Below, in pieces: positions 1 to 6,074 of a DNA stretch of 9,223 bases. Numbering within the stretch: the first letter of the stretch is position 1; each line of letters starts with the position of its first letter. Under the pieces are notes generated by a model. The model was not told the DNA's origin, ran no database searches, and saw only the letters and a program-made list of their open reading frames with translations. The translations under genes and the position numbers were made by a program. The DNA comes from Lachnospiraceae bacterium UBA7110 (GTDB lineage Bacteria > Bacillota > Clostridia > Lachnospirales > Lachnospiraceae): contig DKYC01000003.1 in assembly GCA_002492295.1 (NCBI GenBank), positions 27,884 to 37,106 of the forward strand, given 5' to 3'.

Positions 1-456
1 CCGATGGAGCAGCTTCCGCAGTGGTTTACCGGTGGTCTGGTACTGCTTAGCATGATTTTGTTCAGCGTGTGGAAGTATATGGGGTATTATATGGTCATTT
101 ATCTTGCGGGACTTCAGGGGATTTCCGCGGAGCTGTATGAGGCGGCATCGCTGGACGGCGCAAACACATGGCAGAAATTCCGCTATGTCACATGGCCGCA
201 GCTTCGCTCAACGACCTTTTTCGTAGTCGTAATGCTGACGATTAACTGCTTTAAGGTGTATGACATCGCCATCATGCTCGCAGGCGGCGGCAGCGGGGAG
301 CTGACGACTTCTTCTACCGTACTGGTATATTATATCTACCAGAAAGCGTTTATTGACTGGAAGCTTGGATATTCGAGCGCGGTTGCGATGGTGCTGTTCC
401 TGATGGTCTTTGTGGTGACAATGATTCAGTTCCGCGGACAGAAAAAATATCAGTAG
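1..456 (+). CDS. Sugar ABC transporter permease, MalF/UgpA type (3' part)
   Basis: This is the C-terminal half of an integral-membrane subunit of a CUT1-type carbohydrate ABC importer. The reading frame is already open at base 1, so the ATG at base 4 is almost certainly internal: about 150 residues are present where the family usually has about 290-320. Counting from that ATG, the EAA loop that contacts the ATPase lies at residues 46-66 (EAASLDGANTWQKFRYVTWP), with the typical EAA-x3-G core. Hydrophobic segments follow at about 72-92 and 123-141, and the protein ends in a short basic tail. It sits 12 bases ahead of a second permease, the usual heterodimer arrangement. The cognate binding protein would be expected further upstream and the ATPase may be a shared MsmK-type protein elsewhere; neither is visible. 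The family is clear, but the sugar cannot be read from the sequence. The enzymes downstream suggest an acidic oligosaccharide (inference). Confidence 0.93.
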   Translation, partial: PMEQLPQWFTGGLVLLSMILFSVWKYMGYYMVIYLAGLQGISAELYEAASLDGANTWQKFRYVTWPQLRSTTFFVVVMLTINCFKVYDIAIMLAGGGSGELTTSSTVLVYYIYQKAFIDWKLGYSSAVAMVLFLMVFVVTMIQFRGQKKYQ

Positions 457-468
457 GAGAGGAGAACG

Positions 469-1314
469 ATGCGTATGAAATCAGCAAGAAAAAAAGCGAT
501 TGCGGGCAAGGTGATTGTGTATGCGATTTTAATCCTAATCGCGGTACTGATGATTATCCCGTTTATATGGATGCTCTCGGCGTCGATTAAGAGTGACCGG
601 GAAGTGTTTCAGATGAATCCGTTTGTCCTGATACCGGAGCATCCGAAGTTTAGCAATTACCATGATATTTGGACAAAAATCCCGATGCTTAAGTTTGCGG
701 AGAACACAATCTTTTTGACGATTGTCGTTACCTTCCTGCAGCTTCTGACAAGCAGCTTTGCCGCGTACTCGTTTGCAAAGCTTGAGTTTAAGCACAAAAA
801 TGCCCTGTTTTTTGCCTACATCGCGACGATTGCGATGCCGTGGCAGGTTTATATGGTGCCGCAGTTTATCATGATGCGCAAATTCGGGTTAAATGATAAG
901 CTGCTCGCGATTATCTGTTTACAGGCGTTTTCGGCGTTTGGCGTGTTTATGATGAAACAGTTTTATGAGGACATTCCAAACGAATTGTGTGAGGCGGCGC
1001 GCATTGACGGGATGAGTGAGTACAGGATTTATGCGTCAATCATGCTGCCGCTCTCAAAGCCGGCGCTTTCCACACTGACAATTTTTACGTTTGTAAATAC
1101 GTGGAATGACTATTTAGGACCGTTGATTTATTTAAAGAGCGAGCAGAAAAAGACCATCCAGTTGGGATTAAAGATGTTTATCAGCCAGTATTCGTCCGAT
1201 TACGGACTGATTATGGCAGGCTCCGTTCTGTCCCTGATTCCTGTTTTGGCAGTATTTTTGTGCCTGCAGAAATATTTTGTGGAAGGCGTTGCCTCAACCG
1301 GTTTGAAAGGATAA
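469..1314 (+). CDS. Sugar ABC transporter permease, MalG/UgpE type
   Basis: This is a complete second membrane subunit of the CUT1-type sugar importer, 281 residues, normal length for the family. Six hydrophobic segments are seen at about 14-36, 76-100, 112-134, 144-163, 203-222 and 246-266. The EAA loop is at 175-200 (EAARIDGMSEYRIYASIMLP), and the C-terminus (LQKYFVEGVASTGLKG) is the form common to MalG-like proteins. The ATG at 469 is preceded by AGGAGAGGAG at 455-464, which overlaps the stop of the preceding permease gene, so the pair is tightly coupled. A second ATG at 475 is possible but is further from the best ribosome site. Together with the upstream permease it should form the transmembrane channel for an oligosaccharide used by the downstream cytosolic enzymes. 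The substrate is inferred from context only. Confidence 0.95.
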   Translation: MRMKSARKKAIAGKVIVYAILILIAVLMIIPFIWMLSASIKSDREVFQMNPFVLIPEHPKFSNYHDIWTKIPMLKFAENTIFLTIVVTFLQLLTSSFAAYSFAKLEFKHKNALFFAYIATIAMPWQVYMVPQFIMMRKFGLNDKLLAIICLQAFSAFGVFMMKQFYEDIPNELCEAARIDGMSEYRIYASIMLPLSKPALSTLTIFTFVNTWNDYLGPLIYLKSEQKKTIQLGLKMFISQYSSDYGLIMAGSVLSLIPVLAVFLCLQKYFVEGVASTGLKG

Positions 1315-1354
1315 TGTGCGGTTGTCGGCGGCATGAAAGAGTTGGAGGAAAATC

Positions 1355-2548
1355 ATGAAACGAACAGAATTTACAGGTTATCCTTCTATTTCCGAAGCGG
1401 AGATGGAGGAGGCAATGCAGTTTGCGGTTACAAGTGTGACCAAAAATCTGGAAACCTTTACGGACAAATTTCAAAAGGCGTACAGTGAAAACGGATTTTA
1501 CCAGCCGATTGAAAACAATTACTGGACAACGGGGTTTTGGACGGGTGAGATATGGCTTGCGTATGAGTACGCCTGCGCACATAATATGGCGCAGGCGGCG
1601 GATGCGCTGCGGCACGCGGGTGAGGTGCAAATTGACTCGTTTCTCAACCGGATTGTCAACAAAATAGAAGTGGAGCACCACGATATGGGATTTCTGTATA
1701 CGCCCTCGTGCGTTGCAGGCTACAAGCTGACAGGCTCTAAGACGGGGCGCGAGGCGGCAATCAAAGCGGCTGACCAACTGATTACCCGCTTTCATCCGGT
1801 GGGAGAGTTTATTCAGGCGTGGGGAGCGATGGATGCACCCGAAAATTATAGGTTAATCATTGACTGCCTGCTCAATCTTCCTCTGCTTTATTGGGCGTCG
1901 GAGGAAACGGGCGACCAAAAGTACCGCGACATTGCCGAAAAGCATATTCACACGGCAGTTGCAAATGTCATCCGTGAGGATTATTCCACATGGCATACAT
2001 TTTTCTTTGACATGAAGACAGGAGCGCCCGACCACGGCGCGACCTGTCAGGGCTACCGTGACGGTTCCGCGTGGACGAGAGGGCAGGCGTGGGGAATTTA
2101 CGGCATGGCGCTTGCGTACCGGTATACGAAGCGTTCGGAATATATTGACATTTTTAAGCATGTGACGGAGTATTTCCTTTCGCATATGCCAAAGGACTTG
2201 GTGCCTTACTGGGATTTGGAATTTACCTCGGGCGACGAGCAGCCAAGGGATTCCTCAAGCGCGTCGATTGCGGCGTGCGGAATGCTGGAAATGGTGAAGT
2301 ATCTTCCAGAGCAGGAGAGAGGATATTATATTACGGCAGCAAAGCAGTTGATGAGGGCAGTGTATGACAGGTGTGCCGTAAAGGATTACAGTCAGTCAAA
2401 CGGTCTTGTACTGCACAGCACCTATTCGAACCATTCACCGTACAACACCTGTAACCATTATGGCGTTGACGAGTGCAATTCGTGGGGCGATTATTTTTAC
2501 ATGGAAGCATTGACAAGGCTTACAAAAAACTGGGAGCCTTACTGGTAA
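1355..2548 (+). CDS. GH88-type unsaturated glucuronyl hydrolase
   Basis: This is a 397-residue protein of the GH88 (Glyco_hydro_88) family. The family removes the 4,5-unsaturated uronic acid left at the non-reducing end by polysaccharide lyases, through hydration of the double bond. Visible hallmarks are NYWTTGFWTGEIWLAYEY at 55-72; HHDMGFLY at 108-115, with Asp110; IIDCLLNLPLLYWAS at 168-182, with Asp170; GSAWTRGQAWGIYGMALAY at 237-255; DSSSASIAACGMLEM at 299-313; and a closing SWGDYFYMEALTRL at 376-389. Asp110 and Asp170 are spaced like the two essential aspartates (Asp88, Asp149) of Bacillus sp. GL1 UGL and are the likely catalytic pair (inference from recall, no alignment run). There is no signal peptide, so it should act in the cytoplasm. 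The start is supported by TTGGAGGA about 7 bases upstream. A lyase gene in the same operon would supply its substrate. GH105 is the nearest alternative family, but the motif set fits GH88 better. Confidence 0.92.
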   Translation: MKRTEFTGYPSISEAEMEEAMQFAVTSVTKNLETFTDKFQKAYSENGFYQPIENNYWTTGFWTGEIWLAYEYACAHNMAQAADALRHAGEVQIDSFLNRIVNKIEVEHHDMGFLYTPSCVAGYKLTGSKTGREAAIKAADQLITRFHPVGEFIQAWGAMDAPENYRLIIDCLLNLPLLYWASEETGDQKYRDIAEKHIHTAVANVIREDYSTWHTFFFDMKTGAPDHGATCQGYRDGSAWTRGQAWGIYGMALAYRYTKRSEYIDIFKHVTEYFLSHMPKDLVPYWDLEFTSGDEQPRDSSSASIAACGMLEMVKYLPEQERGYYITAAKQLMRAVYDRCAVKDYSQSNGLVLHSTYSNHSPYNTCNHYGVDECNSWGDYFYMEALTRLTKNWEPYW

Positions 2549-2582
2549 TAAGGAATACGTACAAGGAAGGAGCGGGCGGACG

Positions 2583-3191
2583 ATGAAGGCAATGTTTTCT
2601 TATGACAGCCCTGTTTGGAAATTTATGGGGCGGCTGTTGGATTTTCTTGTTTTGACGGTTTTGTGGGTTGTGACCTCTCTGCCAATCATCACAATCGGGG
2701 CGGCGACGGCGAGCGTTTATGATATTACGTTAAAAATGACGCGCAATGAGGAAGGGTATTTGGTGAGGACATACTTTAAGACATTTGCAAAGATGTTTGT
2801 GGAGACGACAAAGGCGTGGCTGATTTTGCTTGCGGTGGGTATGGTGCTTTTCGGGGACCTTGCCTTTTGCCTGCAAAGCCATATGCCTGCGGCGTCAATG
2901 CTTCTTGCGGCGACGCTTGTGATTGCAATCGTCTTTCTGATGACGGCGGCATATCTGTTTCCGGTGATGGCATGGCTTGACGCAGGTATTTCCCGTTATT
3001 TCAAGGTTGCCTTTTATCTGTCGCTGCGCTATTTTGGCTGGACGCTTCTCATTCTTGTGACAGGCATCTGCCTGTTTGTGGTCGGTGTTTTTGTATTTTG
3101 GCCGCTGCTGCTTGTGGCGGTGGGACTGACGGCATATTTGCAGTCGCTTGTTTTCCATCAGATTTTTAACCGCGAACAGCAGGCGGCGTAA
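2583..3191 (+). CDS. YesL/DUF624-family membrane protein
   Basis: This is a 202-residue, strongly hydrophobic protein resembling the YesL (DUF624) family, which is common in carbohydrate loci of Bacillota. The N-terminal region is the most family-like: an F-x4-PVWKFMGRLLDFLVL-type opening at 5-24, LWVVTSLPIITIGAATASVY at 27-46, and a following polar KMTRNEEGYLVRTYFKTF stretch at 51-68. Membrane segments are seen at about 18-40, 77-97, 104-131 and 152-187 (the last long enough for two passes), giving about five passes. The molecular role of the family is not established. It is often found beside sugar ABC permeases and glycosidases, as here, so a helper role in uptake or sensing is possible but unproven. 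The start is preceded by AAGGAAGGAG at 2563-2572. It lies 34 bases after the GH88 gene and 39 before the next gene, so it is co-transcribed. Confidence 0.85.
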   Translation: MKAMFSYDSPVWKFMGRLLDFLVLTVLWVVTSLPIITIGAATASVYDITLKMTRNEEGYLVRTYFKTFAKMFVETTKAWLILLAVGMVLFGDLAFCLQSHMPAASMLLAATLVIAIVFLMTAAYLFPVMAWLDAGISRYFKVAFYLSLRYFGWTLLILVTGICLFVVGVFVFWPLLLVAVGLTAYLQSLVFHQIFNREQQAA

Positions 3192-3230
3192 GGGAAAAAG
3201 GTTAAGAAAGGAAAGGGGGTTATAGAGAGC

Positions 3231-4019
3231 ATGTTTTCGATTAAAGTATTAAAGGCTGACGGGGAGACAAAATTTGTGGCGCGGGGAGAGCGTGAGGTTT
3301 CCCTTGTGGTGACAAGCGCTTATGACGAGGGTGACCGGATTGTGCTGGAATATTCAGGCGTACCGCAATATTTCCGTTTTCAGGCGGATGACGCGCTTGG
3401 CGCCGCGTTGCTTTACGTGACGGGAAATGTGGAATTTCAAGTCCCGTTTGGGGAGCAAAAAACAGGATATTCCCCGAAGGCATTTCTGGGGGACTGCCAT
3501 TATCTCTATGCAAGTGTGGCAACGGCGCAGGAGATTTACGCATACCGCAATCAGGCGCTAAATGTGTATGACAATCACAAAAATACCAATTCATATCCGC
3601 ATGCGTCCGCCAATGTGGAAACAAGAAACGAGGCTGTCTTTGCGGCACGCAATGCGATTGACGGCGTCTGCGCAAACAGTGCGCATGGGCAGTGGCCCTA
3701 CACGTCATGGGGAATCAACCGCAATCCGGACGCGGTATTCAAACTGGAGTTCGGTCATCCCGTGGAAATTGACAAGGCGGTGATTTATCTTCGGGCGGAT
3801 TTTCCGCATGATAACTGGTGGAAGGAAGTAACGTTTGTGTTTTCCGATGGCAGTACGCTTACGGCGCCGCTTGAAAAACGCGCCGACGGGCAGGAAATCC
3901 GTTTTGAAAAGCGCACTGTCACATGGCTTGAATTAAAGAATCTGATAAAGGCGGAGACGGAATCGCCGTTTCCCGCGCTGACGCAGCTTATGGTTTATGG
4001 TACGGTTGTTAACAGTTGA
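3231..4019 (+). CDS. Stand-alone galactose-binding-like (F5/8 type C-like) protein
   Basis: This is a 262-residue protein without signal peptide or membrane segment, so probably cytosolic. The first ~100 residues are beta-rich and I do not recognise them. From about residue 118 the chain has the character of a discoidin/F5/8 C-like beta-sandwich: NTNSYPHASANVETRNEAVF at 118-137 followed by AARNAIDG at 138-145, HGQWPYTSWGIN at 152-163, an FKLEFG strand with V-x-IDKAVIYLRADFP at 170-191, HDNWW at 193-197, FSDGS at 204-208, WLELKNL at 232-238 and SPFPALTQLMVYG at 245-257. The N-x-IDG start, the 'eFG-x-PVEIDKA' strand and the closing 'L-x-VYG' strand are standard for this fold. The role is unknown: it may bind the imported oligosaccharide, act as an enzyme subunit, or be an enzyme in its own right. 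A purine-rich site at 3205-3219 precedes the ATG. It is followed by a hairpin-filled gap before the lyase gene. The fold call is inference from motif pattern; the function is open. Confidence 0.7.
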   Translation: MFSIKVLKADGETKFVARGEREVSLVVTSAYDEGDRIVLEYSGVPQYFRFQADDALGAALLYVTGNVEFQVPFGEQKTGYSPKAFLGDCHYLYASVATAQEIYAYRNQALNVYDNHKNTNSYPHASANVETRNEAVFAARNAIDGVCANSAHGQWPYTSWGINRNPDAVFKLEFGHPVEIDKAVIYLRADFPHDNWWKEVTFVFSDGSTLTAPLEKRADGQEIRFEKRTVTWLELKNLIKAETESPFPALTQLMVYGTVVNS

Positions 4020-4163
4020 GTCCAGGACTTTGCACTGCGCTGCAAAGTCCGTGAAATAATGTAGTGGCTGAAATGCATCAAGCCACCACGAAGTGGTTTT
4101 GCATGGCTTGATGCCTGTAACAGGAAGCCGAAGGCTGAACTGTTACTACAGTTGTGCCGGACT
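4012..4163. repeat. Imperfect direct repeats flanking hairpin array A
   Basis: ACAGTTGAGTCCAGGACT at 4012-4029 and ACAGTTGTGCCGGACT at 4148-4163 share a 7-base identical start and a GGACT end with two one-base gaps between. The first copy covers the stop codon of the upstream gene and enters the left arm of hairpin A1; the second lies just before the ribosome site of the lyase gene. The copies start 136 bases apart. Removing one unit would shrink the 160-base gap to about 24 bases, like its neighbours. This could mark an insertion or a local duplication; chance cannot be excluded. Confidence 0.35.
4025..4146. repeat. Structured intergenic element A: three successive hairpins
   Basis: The gap after the binding-protein gene is nearly filled by three inverted repeats. 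A1: GGACTTTGCA (4025-4034) pairs perfectly with TGCAAAGTCC (4041-4050) around a 6-base loop. A2: GCATCAAGCC (4075-4084) pairs perfectly with GGCTTGATGC (4105-4114); it encloses ACCAC (4085-4089), GAA, GTGGT (4093-4097), leaving a 7-base bulge TTTGCAT on the 3' side. A3: GTAACAG (4117-4123) pairs with CTGTTAC (4140-4146); it encloses AGCC (4126-4129), GAA, GGCT (4133-4136). A2 and A3 therefore share one plan: an outer stem, an inner stem and a GAA triloop. No U-run follows A3, so it is not an ordinary terminator. It could be a dispersed repeat, an mRNA-stabilising or processing site, or an RNA regulatory element. Confidence 0.7.
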
Positions 4164-4166
4164 GAC

Positions 4167-4182
4167 GGGAGGGAAGGCGATG
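4167..4182 (+). promoter_or_regulatory. Ribosome binding site that sets the lyase start
   Basis: GGGAGGGAAGG at 4167-4177 lies a few bases ahead of the ATG at 4180. The same frame stays open upstream to a stop at 4069-4071, with a GTG at 4093 and an ATG at 4111. Both of those sit inside hairpin A2 and lack any purine-rich site, so 4180 is the preferred start. Confidence 0.8.
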
Positions 4183-5922
4183 TTACGGTTAGGAAAACAG
4201 GAAACAGCATATCTTACGGCATTTTGGAAGGAGCTTGAGCAGGAGGGGGCGCGTTTGAGGGATTGTGCGCTCCCTGTGCTTTTGGAGGAGGATTTTTTCC
4301 TTTATGAGAAAACGGGAAACCGATTGATTTATGAAAACGTTTATTTTGCACGCAGGAAATATCTGACGGTGTTCGGCATCCTTTCGGAGTTTGGAAAACG
4401 GGAAGAGGACCTTGCGAAGCTGGAGGAAGTGATTGTGGAGGTGTGCGGGGAACGGTTTTGGGCGCTTCCGGCACATGTTGACTTTGCACGACTGGACGAG
4501 ACGACGATTGATTTGTTTGCCGCAGAGACGGCGCAGACACTGGCGGAGCTTCTTGCGGTTTTGGGTGAGCGGTTAAGCCCTTCTGTCGTGGCACTTGCAA
4601 AGCAGGAGATTACGCGGCGGGTGCTTGCGCCGTTTTGCCGTTCGGCGGTTCCGTACAGTTGGTGGGAGACGGATTGCTGCAACTGGTCTGCCGTGTGTGC
4701 GGGCTCGATTGGCATGGCGGCGATTTATATGGACCGCATGGGGGCGCTGGAGCCGGCGTGGAAGGAATCCTGTATCAAACGTGTGTGCGATGCGCTCAAC
4801 TGCTATCTCGGCGGTATGGAGGAGGATGGCGCGTGCACGGAGGGACTTGGCTATTTTTCCTACGGAATGAGCTACTATACGGCGTTTGCCGAACTTTTAT
4901 ATGAAGAGACGGGACAAAGCGTTAATTTGATGGACAATCCAAAATGTGCGCGTATTGCCGCCTTTCAGGAAAAATGCTATTTCGGGCATGGAGTATCGCT
5001 GAGCTTTTCGGACGGGAGCGATTCGGAGCGGTTTCTGCCGGGACTGACTGCATATTTGTTGCACTGCTTTACGCAGACGAAAACGCCTCCCTATACGGCG
5101 GCGCGGCGGTTTTGTGACGATACGTGTTACCGATGGCTGCCAAATGAACGAAATATCCGGTGGCTTTTGGCATATGGCGGCATGGAAGAAGAGGCAAAGA
5201 TGGATTTCGCGTCCTGCGATTTGCTTCCTGCGGCGCAGTGGATGATTTACAAAAATGCACAGGGAAACGGCTTTGCCGCAAAGGGCGGTCATAATGACGA
5301 AAATCATAATCACAATGACGTCGGTCATTTCCTGTGCGTTTATAACGGGGAACTGCTGCTGACGGACTTGGGGGCGGGCGAGTACACGAAGGGCTATTTT
5401 AGCGAGGGGCGCTATGGGATTTTGTGCAACCGCTCGCTCGGGCATTCGGTGCCGCTGATTAATGACCTTGAACAGTGCCAGGGGGCACAGTACCGCGCGG
5501 ATGCGTTTGCGTGGAATGAAGAGCAGCGGGAGCTGGAAATTTCTTTTGCGGCGGCATATCCGCATGGGTGCATTGATGGGATTGACCGGAAAATCCATGT
5601 GGAGAAAGGCTCTGATTTGCGGCTTTGCGTGACAGACTGCTTTGCGGGTTCTAAGGAGACGAAAAAGATTACGGAAAATTTGGTGACGCCGTTTGCGCCT
5701 GTAATCCGCGACGCACATACAGTTGAGATAGCGGGAGAACGGGGCGCATGCAGCATTGCGGTTTCGTGCCGCGCGAAAGAGGATGAGGCGTGGCAGCAGG
5801 TGCAGGGGCTGCGGATTCTGCCAAAGGAGCACGCGTGTCATGACGGCAGCAGAACAACGGTGTATTTGATACAATGGGAAACTTTGCCGGAGTGCAGAAT
5901 ACAGATTGACTGTTTTGTCTGA
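4180..5922 (+). CDS. Heparinase II/III-family polysaccharide lyase (cytosolic)
   Basis: This is a 580-residue protein with the two-part build of the heparinase II/III superfamily: an N-terminal alpha/alpha toroid (about 1-340) and a C-terminal beta-sandwich (about 350-580). Such enzymes cleave uronic-acid polymers or oligomers by beta-elimination and leave a 4,5-unsaturated uronosyl end. Visible marks are NWSAVCAGSIGMAA at 168-181; EEDGACTEGLGYFSYGMSYY at 214-233; KGGHNDENHNHNDVGHF at 368-384, the signature of the C-terminal domain; LLTDLGAGEY at 393-402; and CNRSLGHSVPLIND at 416-429. By analogy with the family, Tyr225 or Tyr229, one of His371/His376/His378, and His422 are candidate active-site residues (inference). 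There is no signal peptide, so it probably trims imported oligosaccharides inside the cell. Its product would suit the GH88 enzyme of the same operon. Which PL family it belongs to (for example 12, 15, 17, 21 or a newer one) I cannot tell. The start is fixed by a strong ribosome site; both flanking gaps carry hairpin arrays. Confidence 0.88.
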   Translation: MLRLGKQETAYLTAFWKELEQEGARLRDCALPVLLEEDFFLYEKTGNRLIYENVYFARRKYLTVFGILSEFGKREEDLAKLEEVIVEVCGERFWALPAHVDFARLDETTIDLFAAETAQTLAELLAVLGERLSPSVVALAKQEITRRVLAPFCRSAVPYSWWETDCCNWSAVCAGSIGMAAIYMDRMGALEPAWKESCIKRVCDALNCYLGGMEEDGACTEGLGYFSYGMSYYTAFAELLYEETGQSVNLMDNPKCARIAAFQEKCYFGHGVSLSFSDGSDSERFLPGLTAYLLHCFTQTKTPPYTAARRFCDDTCYRWLPNERNIRWLLAYGGMEEEAKMDFASCDLLPAAQWMIYKNAQGNGFAAKGGHNDENHNHNDVGHFLCVYNGELLLTDLGAGEYTKGYFSEGRYGILCNRSLGHSVPLINDLEQCQGAQYRADAFAWNEEQRELEISFAAAYPHGCIDGIDRKIHVEKGSDLRLCVTDCFAGSKETKKITENLVTPFAPVIRDAHTVEIAGERGACSIAVSCRAKEDEAWQQVQGLRILPKEHACHDGSRTTVYLIQWETLPECRIQIDCFV

Positions 5923-5929
5923 CCTTTTG

Positions 5930-6069
5930 TAAGAGGAAGGATTGGGAGGATAGCTTGAAAAATCATAGATTTTTCAAGCAGCAAATTTGTGCTTGCGCCT
6001 ACATACAACAGAAAGCTTGCGCTTTTTGTTGTCAAGAATTCGCAGGTAATGGTAAGAATGGAGGATTGG
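5930..6069. repeat. Imperfect direct repeats flanking hairpin array B
   Basis: TAAGAGGAAGGATTGG (5930-5945) and TAAGAATGGAGGATTGG (6053-6069) share TAAGA and an identical AGGATTGG, with a small difference between them. They bracket the hairpins 5953-6032. The second copy supplies the ribosome site of the DUF2264 gene. The copies start 123 bases apart, so removing one unit would cut the 148-base gap to about 25. The sequence is purine-rich Shine-Dalgarno-like, so part of the likeness may be functional convergence. Confidence 0.35.
5953..6032. repeat. Structured intergenic element B: two strong hairpins
   Basis: B1: GCTTGAAAAATC (5953-5964) pairs perfectly with GATTTTTCAAGC (5968-5979) around a 3-base loop. 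B2: ACAACAGAAAGC (6005-6016) pairs with GCTTTTTGTTGT (6021-6032) around TTGC, with one G-U pair and no mismatch in RNA. Between them is a possible 4-bp AGCA/TGCT stem (5980-5993). The string CTTGCGC occurs twice, at 5992-5998 and in the B2 loop (6016-6022); the similar CTGCGC forms the loop of A1 in the previous gap. Neither hairpin is followed by a convincing U-run outside its own stem, so full termination is unlikely. Suggested roles are the same as for element A. Confidence 0.65.
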
Positions 6070-6074
6070 TATGA
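5955..6074 (+). CDS. Possible 39-codon leader ORF overlapping the DUF2264 start
   Basis: A frame beginning with TTG at 5955 runs 39 codons and stops with the TGA of an ATGA overlap at 6071-6074, where the ATG is the start of the DUF2264 gene. GGGAGGA at 5944-5950 lies 4 bases ahead of the TTG, an acceptable though short spacing. The predicted peptide begins LKNHRFFKQQICACAY, has five cysteines (residues 12, 14, 22, 25, 26), and ends GNGKNGGLV. Because it is encoded by the hairpin array, its composition may simply reflect those inverted repeats. If translated, it would couple translation to the next gene and unfold hairpins B1 and B2. No homology is known to me, and the TTG start makes this weak. 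Confidence 0.2.
   Translation: MKNHRFFKQQICACAYIQQKACAFCCQEFAGNGKNGGLV

Noticed and set aside
1315..1354. ATG at 1333 as an alternative start or small gene before the GH88 gene
   Set aside because: It is out of frame with the GH88 gene, and the TTGGAGGA site is positioned for the ATG at 1355.
4025..4146. Possible CRISPR array or tRNA in the hairpin-rich gap
   Set aside because: The stems differ in sequence, there is no repeat-spacer periodicity, and no cloverleaf with T-arm GTTCRA-type sequence could be drawn.
4093..4179. N-terminal extension of the lyase from GTG 4093 or ATG 4111
   Set aside because: Both codons lie within the hairpins and have no ribosome site; the ATG at 4180 has a strong one and gives a normal N-terminus.
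3995..4210. A 71-codon frame on the - strand across array A
   Set aside because: It reads through the hairpins and into both neighbouring genes with no ribosome site or recognisable domain; more likely a by-product of the structured element.
4897..5874. Long open frame of 325 codons on the - strand, inside the lyase gene
   Set aside because: It is fully antisense to a gene with clear heparinase II/III motifs, shows no domain pattern and is rich in Arg, Pro and Cys as shadow frames are.
5953..6032. Hairpin B1 or B2 as an ordinary terminator
   Set aside because: B1 is followed by CAGCAAATTTG and B2 by CAAGAATTCG, not by a U-run, and a co-directional gene with a good ribosome site follows at once.
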